A program made the position numbers and the translations under genes. The notes under the pieces were generated by a model. The model ran no database searches, had not been told where the DNA came from, and worked only from the letters and a program-made list of their open reading frames with translations. From Chrysoperla carnea (taxonomy: Eukaryota > Arthropoda > Insecta > Neuroptera > Chrysopidae), in the NCBI RefSeq assembly GCF_905475395.1, contig NC_058339.1:49795172-49859171 (forward strand): a stretch of DNA of 64,000 bases, written 5' to 3'. Within the stretch, counting starts at the first letter, position 1. Each line of letters opens with the position of its first letter. Shown one piece after another: positions 12,465-25,631 of the stretch.

Positions 12465-13610
12465 TTCTATATAAAATACATATGATTACAGAAGCTAAAA
12501 TAACAAAAATTTCTACTACAAGAGTGGTGAGCTTAAATTCAATGTCAGCCAGAGCGAGTTAAGTGAATTTTAACGTTATCTTTCAATTTCATATTCTACA
12601 TTTAATTTTTCTTTCTTTAAAATTACAATTGAGCTGTTTTCGATACAATTATTATTGCCAGATCACTTTCCCGTTGTGACGTTTAGGATAGGGAAATCAG
12701 GAGTAATTTAGACTTGACGAATGTACCAATGAGTATTCAGATAAAAACTAACAAAAATTTTTATAAAACAATATTTATTCTTTAGTATTTATTATTTAAA
12801 TAATGTTACAATGAATAAGGAAATTGAAATAACAATACAACTAAAAAGACCCGGAAAAACCTTGCATATCACACATAATAAAACCAATATTGATTAGTGT
12901 GAGCAGTTCTTCAAAGTAATGCATTTTCGGGCATCTCGCATCTATTAAAAAAGTTCATATCTGCTGATTCCCTGAATATTCTGTTAGTAATTGCGTTTTT
13001 TGCTCATATCAAAATTAATAATTCATCATTTCAATGGAACCGTATTCGTATTAATCAGATTAATGCGAATGCTTTTCCATCAAAATGACGAATTTAATCA
13101 CTTTGATACAATAAAAAAACGTAACTAGTATATAGCACAATATAAATAATTTATAATATTGCACATATCTCTTATTTTTTATACTTAATTATATATTTGT
13201 TAGCAATTTTTTAAATTTTTATATCATAAAATATTAAATATGGTAATTTAAATGTTAAAAATCTTCAATATTACTTTGATGACTCCTTAAGCAGATTCCA
13301 GAATTATATTATATATAGACTGACAATGCTGTTATAAAACATCAGACCGAAGACTGTGAATATTTTGTCGATACAATTGGTAAAAATGAAATTCACACAA
13401 CCAGTTGGTAGTGGAAAATGATAAATTATAACAAGAATTAAAAATATTTTTATTTACAGTAGGTATTTTACAAATATACTTAGCTACCATGATCGTGAGA
13501 ATTTTAAGAGAATCAATTATAATTGACAAAATTATTGTGGTCTACGGTATAATGTCACCTGATATTGATCCACATGAATAATTTAAATATATTTTGGGGT
13601 ATTATATTAA
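12465..13610. other. Intergenic stretch
   Basis: This is AT-rich DNA with no supported gene, inverted repeat or tandem array. Confidence 0.5.
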
Positions 13611-14103
13611 AGACTGTCAGATAATGACAGAAAAAAGAATTAATGTTTTGCAGTCTGCTAATGTTAGCGGACATCATGGTGGTATTATATAGAGGAGATG
13701 CAGTAACGTTGGCTAAAGCGTTATCAGGTATTTGTACTACACATTTGTCAAATAGTAGAAAGATTGATATAACACATATTGGTACTACAAATTTGTCAAG
13801 TAGTAGGATACCATTTTGTGTGGAAGTTGTTGAATGTAACAGCGTCTCTTTTTTATAATACCTCCATAAAGGACATATATAAGGGCACAAACAACAGAAA
13901 ATTTTCTTGCATTTTATTCAAATGAATGACAGACTGTAAAAAGTTTTTCTCTTTGTTTTACAAACAAATGTTAATTTTTAACTATGCATTAATGCGTTAT
14001 GCATGTTATTTTATACATTTTTTTGTTGCTTGTGAATATATCCCCTATCATTAGCAGACTGTAAAAAAATCTTTATTTTTTTTCTGTCATTAGCTGACAG
14101 TCT
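13611..14103. mobile_element. Non-autonomous DNA element with ~25 bp TIRs
   Basis: The left terminus AGACTGTCAGATAATGACAG at 13611 mirrors the right terminus, ending CTGACAGTCT at 14103 (one to two mismatches over ~25 bp). Internal GCAGACTG/CAGTCTGC motifs near 13650 and 14055 repeat the terminus sub-terminally. Length is 493 bp. The flanks (TTAA / ATTAG) do not give a clear target duplication. The 71-codon frame inside it on the plus strand is not a recognised protein. Confidence 0.7.
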
Positions 14104-14384
14104 ATTAGCGGTCTAAGGTATTTTGCAGCTTATGATCTGTTCTTGATTCGGAAGTCAGAGTAGTATTATCCGAATTTTTTGTTTATTTCTGATTATTTTG
14201 TTTAACATAATAAAATATTAAAATACTTTTTTTTATTTAATTATAAAAAGAAATTCACTTTAGAGGATACTTAATATGGAGACACTGTTCAAATCTTTAG
14301 TAAATGAAAGTTCTGAATTTTCGCAACATTCTTGTGATAATGTTAAGTTCTTAACGTTAGATTTAATATTTTCATATTACGCGG

Positions 14385-14502
14385 GAAATAATTATTATTC
14401 TATTTAATTTGAATTAATTCATTATAAATATGTTTAATTATTGGAAATAATTAGTATTCTATTTAATTTGAATTAATTCATTATAAATATGTTTAATTAT
14501 TA
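14385..14502. repeat. Two-copy 59 bp tandem repeat
   Basis: Two adjacent units of about 59 bp (GAAATAATTATTATTC... and GAAATAATTAGTATTC...) start at 14385 and 14444 and are nearly identical. They are intergenic, downstream of Z3. Confidence 0.8.
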
Positions 14503-14697
14503 AAAAAGCTAACAAATATAATTCTATTCAGTTCAATTTATGGTTTTAAAACAAAATTTAAACAAAACAAAAAAGTGTAGATCGAGTTTTTAAACTAAAT
14601 CAAGATTGTAAAAATAAAATTCTAAAATTGTTAAACGTGAATTATAATTGGTATAATTCAATCTTTGATCGAAAATTCATTGAAATTGTAAAAAAAT

Positions 14698-17600
14698 TCA
14701 ATGTAAATGGAATGCAGCTATTAATTCATATGATTTTCCATCTTTGTGTGTACGTTTGTGTTGTGATAAGGCACTGGATGATATATATCTTTTTGGACAC
14801 ATGTTACATGCATATGGTTTATCACCTAGAAATAAATAAAAATATAGTTCGCATCCACTGATTTCATAGCGTATATTTAATAGACTTTTTTTTAAATATT
14901 CTTTTTTATTTCGAGCATTAAGTCAAAAAATTATTCAAGACAACATGTTTAACAATGGTTAAAAGTATTTGGTTTTTTTTTTATTTGTAGTAAAATTTTT
15001 GACCCGAAACAAAAGGTAACCCGTTTAAAAATAAATAGATTAGTTATATTTATTTTCAAACTATAATCAAGTAAACACCTTTCAGTTGATTTATCTACGG
15101 TCACTTGAGTATCTAACAATACTGTACTCGAAATCAACTACGAGCCTTTGGTCACGTAATTAGGAAAGCGCAACATTTTTGTATACTCAGGACATTTAAA
15201 ATTAAATATTAAATTTCGAGATGTGATAATTTATAATAGTTATTTCACAATTAAAAAAAAAAAAACAAAAAAAAAAAACAAACTTTTAAATGCGACGCCG
15301 CGATTATCACGCGATGAACGAAGAGTTAAGTCTACATTTTATAACTAAAGAATAAAGATACTTACCAGTATGTGACCGCATATGCCTTACAAGAGATTCC
15401 GGTCTTGCAAAAGCTTTCTCACAAATTTTACAAACATTGGGTCTGTAACCAGTATGTGTACGTTCATGCATTTTCAATTGATCGCGTAATCTAAATCGTC
15501 TGTCACACATTGTACATAAATATGGGAGTTCTCCAGTATGATTACGCATATGCATTGTGACATTATATGATTGTGTAAAACCTTTGCCACATACATTACA
15601 TAAGAATGGTTTTTCACCGGTATGCGTTAACATATGTCGCCGTAACATAAATAAATGTGAAAATGATTTCGTACAAAATTTACATTTAAAGTCTTTTCTT
15701 TGTGTGTGTGTTTTCATATGTGACCACAATCCACTAGTGTCACCAAACGTTTTTCCACATACAGAACATATTTCTGGTTTTTCACCTATAGCAAAAATAA
15801 TAATATAAGTTTTAAAAATTTTATTGAAGCTCTTGAACAAGACTATAGTAGTTGGCAGTCATTTCAGAATGACTGGAAATTTGAGAAACTATTAGCAAGG
15901 CTATTTTCAGAGGTTTTATTTATTCATTGAAAGGAATATTCAAACGGATCGTTTCCAGGTCGGTCCATAAATTGTTTTAGTTTATGTTTAATATAAATAA
16001 TTTTAAAGATTTGGTATTCATTTTCTAAATCCAAATTATCGATCTCAAAATAATACAGTACCTGTATGTACTCGTAGGTGTCGAACATAGTAACTTGATT
16101 CAGTGAAACCTTTGGTACAAATGGTACATCTATATGGTTTAATAACCATATGTTTACGTACATGCCGAGTGAAACTTCTTCGTGTTTTAAAACTTTTCAC
16201 GCATTTTGTACAGTTTAAAGTTTTCTCATGCAAAATCATGTGTAGTTCTAAATCCGATTGTAATTCGAAACATTCCTTACACTTTGGACATGGTGTACCC
16301 TCTTGTGGAGTAACCTGAATTTTTTCTTTTGACCTCTTTTTTGAAGTAATATTTTGTTTTTTACGATTTTTCTTTGCCTTAGCTAACGAATCATTTTCGC
16401 TATCTACTTCATCTAATTTTTCATTCCTTTCATCAGACGATTTAATAGCATTAACTTCAGTATTTTCAGATTTAACATCAATACTCGCGAATGTATTATC
16501 GTCATTTTGGTTTCGTTTTTTTATTCTTTGTGACAAAGGTTCATCCTCACTGTCATCGTCACTGTCTGTTATATCACAAGTATCATTCAAATCAAAATCA
16601 TTTTTTGTAAACGAATTTTCTGATTTAATATCTACTTCGACTTCTATGTTGCTAACATTATTATCTTCAAATGATGGTGGTTCATTTGATACTCCATTTT
16701 CCTCGAATTTAACTGATATTTCTCCAATACCCCCTAATTGTCTTAAAGTTTTATCCGATGTTTCACATTGTTTTCGAAATTCAAAAGCGTTGTTTAATCT
16801 ATCAAGACATTCTGCGCATATTAATTCTGGCAATCCATCACCCATATTGATCTTAAATTAAAAATTAAAAAAACTTATTTGGACCTGGATAACAAAGATC
16901 TTAAAGGGGTCTAGGATTTTTTAATTTTTATTTTACTCAGTTTCAAATAGCCATGTTGAGACAGTAAATTTTCCAAAAAGCCAGGTTTACAACCTGGATA
17001 ACAAAGATCTTAAAGGGGTCTAGGATTTTTTAATTTTTATTTTACTCAGTTTCAAATAGCCATGTTGAGACAGTAAATTTTCCAAAAAGCCAGGTTTGTG
17101 AAGAAGAAAACTGAATATTTGTAAACAAAAGTGCCGCAACTTGTCCAAACAAATATTCAAAATAATTTCCCTACTATAAAGATTATTGAGCTAAAAAGTC
17201 CCAATTATAGAGGTAAATATCGACAATATCGAAAAAGTGAAATCTAAGCTATACGGATTTAATTATTTCCAATAAAAGAGATGCAAAAGTGCCACGACCT
17301 CATTGTAATCTTAACTGCGTTTTTAAACGCAGTTTTCTCGAAACTCTTAATTTTTAAAGCAATATAACTTTTTTTTTGGCATTTTAAAATCAAGAATTTC
17401 GAGAAAATTAAGCTTAAAGCCCAATATCTAGTGACAAAATGAAAACAAATCTATGGATACATACATTTTAAGAATATATCAGTTTCCAATAGACCTTTAC
17501 ATTTAAATTACGATTCATTATTGTTTCGTACAGTCAGTAAGAATCAGACAAAGATACAAAATATTTGTTATTCATTTTATCAAAATTTTATCCGAAACAA

Positions 17601-18611
17601 AAAGTAATCACTTTTTACCAATGAAATTGTTGCCAGCGTTGCCACATACGTGTCTGTACTTTAACAGAAGATATAAAAATCGGGGTTGTTTATATAACTT
17701 TTAATAATTCCATGATTGTTTTAAAAATTAAAAATACGTAAATGTGCCTAAGATTTCCTAAATAGTACACGCAATATATCGTGTCAACATCGAGCGAGTA
17801 TTTAATTAGTCAGTCTACTACCCGGCCGAATAGAATAGTGAATAAACCCTCTAAACTTCAGCAAATGAGTCTGTATATATATTGCACAAAATCCTTCTTG
17901 GATCTTGCTATAAAAATTTCTTGTCGCGCAATTAAGGGTTGTAATAACTAAGAGCTATGGTTTTATAATCCATATTGAAGCTATTTAATTATTTCGTATA
18001 ATAATGAACATCTTCCAGTAACTACTCGGGAATAGTTTTCGACAGATAATCTACACGTAATGAATATTCCGCACGATTTAGACTGAAAACTATCTTAGAG
18101 TAAACAAAGCTAAACACCCATGTAAACATCGTGCATTAATTATTTAAGAAATAAATGAATGCATAAGACTAGTCTCTCAAGCCCTACGCATTTTGAATAT
18201 TGATAACCACTCGCCCGAAGTCGAATTATTAGATCAAGTATCAAACCCGAGGCTAATTTTTCGAATGCATATTGTGTATTTAAACAATCAATTGCTTATA
18301 TTATGAATCGGAATGAATCAAATTGTACCTAACTGTAAAATAATAAATGACATAAGATTTGCAATATTTCTAAGTAGAAGTTGGCAAATAAATTTTCTCC
18401 GAATAATTTGTAAAATTTATTCGTAAAGATGTATAGGTACTTTGTCTTCTTATTTATAGATATATAGGATTTAACTATTTAAGATACTTACTTGTATTGA
18501 AGTACACTCTTTTAATATATCAATAACGTGGAAAATGGTTTGCAAATTTTCTTTTTCTACCACACAGGTTCTACATATTTTTTGAAATTTTATTACTATA
18601 TTATCATTCAT
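14698..18611 (-). CDS. Z3: ZAD-C2H2 zinc-finger transcription factor, 9 fingers
   Basis: The exons (minus) are 18492-18611, 16062-16851, 15366-15785 and 14698-14825, giving 485 residues. Exon 1 reads [20 protein letters not shown]. Exon 2 opens I-N-M-G-D-G-L-P with ICAEC and has the longest acidic block of the left subgroup (ITDSDDDSEDEPLSQRIKKR), VDIKSENS, and VKFEEN near the ZAD. F2 (KTRRSFTRH) and F3 (TESSYYVRH) depart from the cluster consensus; F3 lacks the G-D-R helix shared by most others, so its DNA contact should differ. F4-F6 follow the Z1/Z2 subgroup, including HLFMLRRH in F5. The C-terminus is HKDGKSYELIAAFHLH. Intron 1 (1640 bp) holds a perfect tandem duplication. The frame is intact. 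Confidence 0.87.
16883..17098. repeat. Two identical 109 bp tandem units in Z3 intron 1
   Basis: The block beginning ACCTGGATAACAAAGATCTT at 16883 recurs at 16992 with no difference visible over ~105 bp. Such identity in intron sequence implies a very recent duplication, or possibly an assembly artefact. Confidence 0.85.
17506..17620. repeat. Dispersed repeat, related to 23.2 and 33.4 kb
   Basis: The block ATTACGATTCATTATTGTTT to about AAAGTAATCACTTTTT is shared with 23241-23367, and its core (AATATTTGTTATTCATTTTA) also occurs inverted in the 33.4 kb copy. It lies in Z3 intron 1. The short 33.4 kb copy suggests a small MITE. Confidence 0.55.
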
Positions 18612-18879
18612 ATTTTATTGAGAAAAAATGATCAGTTCTAACAAATTTCACAACATTCATTAGACTATGTAAAAACTTCCAATATTATCTTAGTTATGAA
18701 ACTTAATTTTTTAACAAAAATTAAAGTTCGTAAATCTTATTTGATTAAAATATTGCAAATAAAATTTAGAAAATAATAATAATATTCTTGATAATTTTTG
18801 TGTATTAATTTTCCATGTATCGCAATTTTTAAGTAAAATAAAGGTTAATAAATCCTGATTACCAAATAGAGAATTCAGA

Positions 18880-19355
18880 ATAAAAACAAACAATTGACTG
18901 AGTTAATTGTTAAATACTATGTATAGATAGTGTTGATTACGCAATCGTTTGTTTTTTACGTCATGTAAGTAAAGAAAGATAGTCTCTCTTACACACAAAG
19001 TAATATGAGTGTCTTTCTTCGGACTTAGTGGATAAAAGTATATATGCTATTAAACTATCATACATAATATGTATAACGTTTAAATTTAAAATGTATACAA
19101 TACCTGTATACATAATATGCAATGTTTCTACGTTTACGAAAAAATGTTTCAAACAAAAGTCGTTAACTTTTGATAAGAAATTTTTTTTTTAATTTTTGTT
19201 CTATCTCTAACGGTTTACAAGATGATTGACATTTCTTTTCGTTTTTGAGTCGTATCCACAAACAGACATGAACACCTATACCAAAATTTTTTTTTAGCAT
19301 CAATATTTTTAAGCGTTACAAATTTGGAACTTAGTATACCTTGATAGATTTCACC
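18880..19355 (-). repeat. R1 dispersed repeat, diverged copy
   Basis: This copy is in reverse orientation. It starts with the AACAAACAATTGACTGAGTT end and runs to CTTAGTATACCTTGATAGAT. Internal deletions make it shorter than the full copies. It lies just upstream of the Z3 start codon. Confidence 0.7.
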
Positions 19356-20174
19356 TTTCACCTTGTAGCGTGTGTTAACGCCTTTCTAGTATACTTTTTG
19401 TTAAAGAAATTTCCTTTGGTATGCTTTTCATGAGTAAATTTTTTAATAATTGAGACTATAGGTCAGTAAGGCTAAGTGTGTATGTTGCAATTCACAGTTA
19501 AAAAACTATATTTTTTTAAAAACATTAATATCCAAGGTTTTTAAATTTTCTAGGAGTTTTAAACAAACCAATCATGTTGGGGTTTCCACTTTCCAGAATT
19601 TGTTTTGGTTATTGATAATGTTTCGAGAGAAAATTAATGAAAATGATGAAAATTATTTGCAGGATAGGAAAAAAACCTCCACTTTACATGGCCTGAGTTA
19701 GTACGAGTTGGTCGATTTTTTATAATTGATATTAAACGAATTACACAGAAATATGTAGTTTTTTTAACCTGAAAATAATTTTTATTTCTATTTTATGGGC
19801 GGAGGGAAATCCAGAAAGAATCAACGGATATTTTATCGTTGTTTACTTGAAAAGTTACAACTCCCACGTGTCCCGAATATATTGAGGTAATACTGTTTAT
19901 TTTTTTTAATCAAAAATTTTAGATTAGAAAATATTGTACAGTTTTGTTATTAAATAATGCCGAACGTTCAAGTAAACCAAAGGCCCTAAACACTGCAATA
20001 TGGTTTCATTTACTACAAAATACATATTTTCAGGGATAGTAAAAAAAGGCCTTTAAATCCTTCATCAAATCATAACATTTAATTTTTGAATCCTTTCATA
20101 AAACATAATTGAATTTTTTATCAGGATATCAAACAAAGAATACAAATAAGAAATTTCTGAAATTTTTATTATTT
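19356..20174. other. Intergenic stretch between Z3 and Z4
   Basis: No gene, array or inverted repeat is supported in this AT-rich stretch. Confidence 0.5.
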
Positions 20175-21993
20175 TTACAAATTAGTACTAAAAATTGAAC
20201 ATAACTTTTCTTTTCTTTCCTTATTATGGGTCCGCTTATGTTGTGATAAATTTTTACTTGACACAAAACTTTTTTCACAAATATTACAGCAAAACGGTCT
20301 TTCGCCTAAAACACAACATAACGTCAAAAAACAATTCATTATTTTGAATATTCTTTAATCTTACCAGTATGTGATCGATTATGAATAACAAGAGATTCTG
20401 GTCTTGCAAAGCCCATTTCACAAACTTTACATATGTGAGGTTTGTAGCCAGTATGTGTTCGCGTATGAAATTTGAGCTGTTCCTTTAGCCGAAAAGTTCT
20501 GTGGCATTCAGTACATGCGTAAGGACGTTCTCCCGTATGTTTCCTTTTATGCTTGGTCAAGCTGTAGGATTGACTAAAACTTTCTCCACATTCAGTACAT
20601 AAATAAGGTTTTTCACCAGTATGTACACGCATGTGGCTTCGAAGTTCAGATGGAAATATAAACGATTTAGAACAAATTGTGCATACAAAGCTTTTAACAC
20701 CAACATGATATTTCATATGTGCCGACAATCCACTGGAGTCTGGATATCGTTTTCCACATGATGAGCATATGTAGGGTTTTTCACCTAGAATCAAAATTTT
20801 AAATAATAAGATATAGTTGTGTTGTCTCCCCCAAAATGAAGATTTTGATTATGAAAGAATGTACAATTGGAAAAAGCAGTAGTAACATTTATTGTACTTT
20901 AGAACTAAAAAATGAACAAGAGTTATCCAAAAATTTACCTCACCTGTATGGATTCGCAAATGACGATTTCGATCACCAGATCCAGCAAAACTTTTGTCAC
21001 ACATAGTGCATTTATATGGTTTGTTTATCATGTGTGTATTGAAATGTTGTTTTAAATTATGTTCGTTTTCAAAATATTTTGAACATTTAGGACAAATAAA
21101 CTCATCAAATTTTTTATGTTTAAACATATGAATTTCAAGATCTGTATCTAAGTCAAAAGATTTTTTACATTTAGGGCAAGGTAACCCATTTTTATTTGTA
21201 TCCTCTACTTTTTTTAATTTTCTTTTTTGCCTGGGACTAGATTTTCTTTTGTGTTTATTTTGTCTTAAATCCACAATTGCATCTTTACTTTGATGTGAAG
21301 AATTACAATCATTGTCTGAAATCAAATGACGACTTTCATTGTTTAATCTTTGGATTAAAGGTTGGTCGTCGATGTCGCAGTAAGAAATACAATTCCAATT
21401 TTCCAAACTAATATTTTGTTTCTTAGAATTATCGAAAATAATTTTATTACCAGTAGTGGTTTCAATAGTCTCACATACAATATTTAAAGGTTTAACTTTT
21501 TCCAATACATCGTTAATTTTAAATGTATAATTTTCATCACAAATATTCGAAGGTTCTTCATTTAAATTAAAAGAACCCTCGGATTTAATATCGATTTCGT
21601 TTGTTTCTAAATTTTCAGTTTTATCTAATTCCGAGTTTGGTTCGAATTTAACAGGTATTTCGTTCTCAAATTCCATAAGTTGCAATAATGTTTTTTCAGA
21701 TAATTCACATTGTTTTCTAAATTGAAAAGCATTAGTTAATTTATCAGAACATTCTAGGCAAATTAATTTTGGTAAATCGTCTTTCATATCGATCTAAAAA
21801 TTATACAAAATTATATCAAAATATCATCAAAATCATTACTCCTTTTTACTATATTTACGTGTATTGAAGTACACTCTTTTAATAAATCAACAATACGAAA
21901 AATTTCCTGTAAGTTATCCTGCTTTATCAAACAAGTTCTACAAATTTTATGAAAACGTCTTTTTAAATTTGTTATACGCAAATTCTCGTTCAT
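20175..21993 (-). CDS. Z4: ZAD-C2H2 zinc-finger transcription factor, 9 fingers
   Basis: The exons (minus) are 21859-21993, 20944-21793, 20365-20784 and 20175-20305, giving 511 residues. Exon 1 (45 codons) starts [20 protein letters not shown] and ends SIH before GTAAAT, where most paralogues end SIQ. Exon 2 opens I-D-M-K-D-D-L-P with ICLEC. The linker carries [15 protein letters not shown] and [12 protein letters not shown]1-F3 have the consensus of the right-hand subgroup, with F3 [10 protein letters not shown]5 switches to the FPSEL helix, against HLFML in Z1-Z3. Exon 3 is closest to that of Z11 (both [17 protein letters not shown]). F9 is followed by a basic tail (KERKEKL). Compact introns 1 and 3 (65 and 59 bp) mark the right-hand subgroup. 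The frame is intact. Confidence 0.88.
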
Positions 21994-22078
21994 TTCGTCA
22001 GAAATTTGATTATACTCTTACAATTTTTAAGTTATCAATTACTTTTTAGGATTCCGTACCATTGATGGCAGGTGAGTT

Positions 22079-22943
22079 CACAGATTGAAGTTTTAATTTA
22101 AAACAGATCTGCAACTCCCTGTAAAATGTTTACTATTTTCTTTCTCTGAATGTGCCTTTCTCCAGGTGGTTCTACACGTTATATTCGTATAGGACCATCT
22201 ATTAGTTTTGATAATAATTTATCCATTTCAATGGTTGTTGGGGAAACAATATTTTATATATTTTTAAATAAATAAACAATACGTTTTTCAAAATTCGTTT
22301 GCATGTCATTAAAATTCGTTAAATTTCTTTGTGTGTATTCTCAATTGATTGTCTTTATTAACATTTTGTGGATTATTTGTTTAGTGGCATTATTTAAGTA
22401 TTTTGGCCGTTTTCATTGTGCCCCAGTTCATTAACTAATTAGTGTAATTTAGTCGTTTTAGGTGTGTTTATATTATTTTCCGATTTTTTTATGGTATGTA
22501 CTGAGTTTATTTTAGCGCTTAGGTCTTGTTAATCGTGCTGGTTAAATTTAGGTAGTGTTTAATTGTGATTATAATTGACTATTAACAAAATAAAATGATT
22601 TTACATTGCATTAAACTTACATCAAACTAATAATTGTTATTAAGGTATAATGTTAATATTAAAATAAATGTACCCTATTTTATTTCAAATATTGCAATAA
22701 ATTATTATTTTATTAATATTTGTTATTTTATTTAAAAAACTTCACTTTATTTAATTAGAAGACAAATAAATACAAAAAATTTAAAAAAAAAGATAAACTG
22801 ATTAGAAATATTTCGAATAGTACCTAATTCCCGCCATTTAAAAAAAATAGTTTATTGTGTCTTTCTCCAGAGGGTTTTTTGGACAACATTTTTAATGTAC
22901 AGTAGAGTTGCCTATCTATTTATGTAATAAATTATAATCGGTG
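22079..22943. mobile_element. hAT-like non-autonomous element, older copy
   Basis: It matches the 42647-43455 element along its length. The left end reads CACAGATTGAAG and the right end is a decayed TATAATCGGTG. No target duplication is evident. It lies about 85 bp upstream of the Z4 start codon, so it may sit in or beside the Z4 promoter. Confidence 0.7.
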
Positions 22944-23240
22944 GTCGATAAAAAAAAATTGAAAAGCTGGACCAAGGAAAATGTTTATGGATTGGCCTTC
23001 CTTTACCATCACAATAATACGAGAATAGTGGCTTTATCACAAAAAGTTTTATCAATTGCATTCGGTATAGCTTTTTCATTTATCTAATTTTTTTTTCTTT
23101 CTTAAATATGTATTATAATGTAATTATTGTTTTTTTATTGTATTATTCCAGTCCTACGCACAGGTAATATTATTTACCTCTGTAGGTAATAATTTACTTT
23201 CTGTAAATTTTCTTTCTGGAAAATATATTATTATTATTTC

Positions 23241-23367
23241 AATTACGATTCATTATTGTTTCGTACAGGTAATAATAAGTTGGACGAAGATACAAGATAT
23301 TTGTTATTTATTTTATCACATTAGTTTTTTAACAAACTGTCTGCAACAAAAAGTAATCACTTTTTAA
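23241..23367. repeat. Dispersed repeat, related to 17.5 and 33.4 kb
   Basis: It shares ATTACGATTCATTATTGTTT and the following ~110 bp with the copy in Z3 intron 1. Intergenic. Confidence 0.55.
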
Positions 23368-23623
23368 AGGTTTATAAGTACTAATTATTGAATTTGTAAA
23401 ACCAAATAAAAAATAGTGATACCAAATTTTTGGCTACCCTGTACATTGTTTAGAAGTTTTAAATATTCCTACATATTTTTCAGAATAAGCAACATTTCTT
23501 ATAAAGAATGACTTTTTTTCTTAAAATGCGAAATAAGAAAATTTACAAGTATACCTGTATCCGGGGACACACTGTATATTCAACATTATTTCATTTTAAG
23601 ATACTACGATGTGAGTTAACATT

Positions 23624-23668
23624 TCATTTTCTTTGATTATGATTTCTTTTATGTTGTGACAAACCCCA
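23624..23668 (-). pseudogene. Relic of a ZAD-gene last exon
   Basis: Read on the minus strand, this short stretch gives G-L-S-Q-H-K-R-N-H-N-Q-R-K and a stop, matching the end of F9 in Z4, Z5 and Z11 ([10 protein letters not shown]). The first half of the finger, with both cysteines and the acceptor, is gone. It lies 240 bp beyond the true last exon of Z5 and belongs to no complete gene, so it is debris of a dead paralogue. Confidence 0.65.
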
Positions 23669-23911
23669 CTTCGCAACGTAACCCCTTTTTACCCCTTATA
23701 CTTATGTAACGTAATGTAAAGTAACTCCTTCCTACTTAATTTATGATGAAAGATGATTTCACACTCATTGCAAGAGTAGTGACAAACTTCCCCAACAAAG
23801 ACCACGAATTTACATGTTTCCGTTTACGCTATTATTATAATAAATTATAATAAATTTTTGTTATCGATAATGAATAACATTGTATCGTTATTGTTAGTGA
23901 ACAATTTATTT

Positions 23912-25631
23912 TCAATTTTTAATATTGTGTGTTCGTTTATGTTGTTTTAAACATTTACTTGACTTAAAAGCCTTTTCACAGATATTGCAAGCATAAGGTC
24001 TCTCTCCTAAAAGAAACATAATATCAATTAATTATATTATTTGGTATTATAAATATCTTGAATCTTACCAGTATGAGTTCGAAAATGTATAACAAGGTAT
24101 TCGGGTCTGGCAAATCCAATTTTACAAATTTTACATACATGTGGTTTGTAGCCTGTATGTGTTCGTATATGAAATTTTAGGTGTTCTTTTAATCGAAAAG
24201 TCTTATCACACTCTGTACATGCATGAGGACGTTCTCCAGTGTGTTTTCTTTTATGTTTAGTTAAGCTGTAGGATTGACCAAAGCTCTCTCCACATTCAGT
24301 ACATAAAAACGGTTTTTCACCGGTATGCACACGTATATGCATTTGAAGTTCAGATGGAAACACAAAACCTTTGGAACAAATTGAACATACGTAACTTTTA
24401 ACTTTACTATGATATTTCATATGTTGTGATAATCCACTAGAATCTGGAAATCGTTTTCCACATGTTTGGCATATGTACGGTCGCTCACCTTAAATATAAT
24501 AATACAAATACATGTTCTTTATCAGCATCTTATTTATTAATGATATACATTACCTGTATGAGTTCGTAAATGACGATTTCGATCGCCTGGTCCAGCAAAA
24601 CTTTTCTCGCACAAATCGCATTTATACGGTTTGTTAACCATATGTATATTTAAATGTCTTTTTAAATTGTGTACATTCCCAAAAGACTTTGAGCACTTGG
24701 GGCAAATCAAATCATCAAACTTTTGATGTTTAAGCAAATGAATTTCTAAATCGTCTCTTAATTCAAAGGATTTTTCACAATCACAACATACTAATACATT
24801 GTTTAATGTATTGTCATTTGTATTCACTTTCACTTTCAATTTTTTATTTACTTTAATTTTTAATTTTCTACTTCGATAAGTCGATTTTTTATTATATTCA
24901 ATCGTTTTTAATTTTCTAGATTTATCACTTGAATTCAGAAGTATATAATCATCATTATCTTTCTGAACTGAATCACTATTTGCATTAATAATTCTTTCAC
25001 TTAAAGGTTGATTATCAATATCACTGTCATCATCAATTTTCTTTGATATGTTATAATTTGATTTTAAATCGACATTTTTCAATTTAGAAGCGTCCAAAGT
25101 GTTTTTATTTTCGTTAATAATAGTTTTGGACGAATCACTTGAAATATTTAAATTGTTATTTACAATACTAAATACATTGTTAATTTCAAATGTATTATTT
25201 TCATCATATGTATCCAAATTATTCTCACTTATATCACTAGAACCATCGGATTTAATATCGATTTCATTTATATCCAAATTGTCAGTTTCATGTTCAACAG
25301 GCGCTTCCTTACATTCTCTAAATTGTAACAAGGTTTTCTCAGACAATTCGCATTGTCTTCTAAATAAAAATGCATTATTTAATTTTTGGGTACATTCGAA
25401 GCAAATTAATTTTGGTAAATCATCTTCCATGTCGACCTAAGTGAAATGTACATTTTTTTTGTAAATACCAACTTCATATTTGTAAGTATTTATTGTACTT
25501 ACTTGTATTGAAGTACATTCTTTTAATAAATTTATTATAAGAAAAATTCCGGATAAATGATCATTTTCTATCAAACAAGTTCTACAAATTTTGTGGAAGT
25601 TTAATTGAAAATTCGGTAAATTATCGTTCAT
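23912..25631 (-). CDS. Z5: ZAD-C2H2 zinc-finger transcription factor, 9 fingers
   Basis: The exons (minus) are 25503-25631, 24554-25436, 24069-24488 and 23912-24006, giving 508 residues. Introns are only 66, 65 and 62 bp. Exon 1 (43 codons) starts [20 protein letters not shown]. Exon 2 opens V-D-M-E-D-D-L-P with ICFEC. The linker has IDIKSDGS and DIDNQPLSERI, then a long Lys/Arg run before F1. F1 is of the DCEKSFEL type shared with Z7. Exon 3 and even intron 3 are nearly identical to those of Z10, differing at a handful of residues, including F7 position 3 (H here, Q in Z10) and F8 (Y here, S in Z10). AATAAA overlaps the region just after the stop. The frame is intact. Confidence 0.88.
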
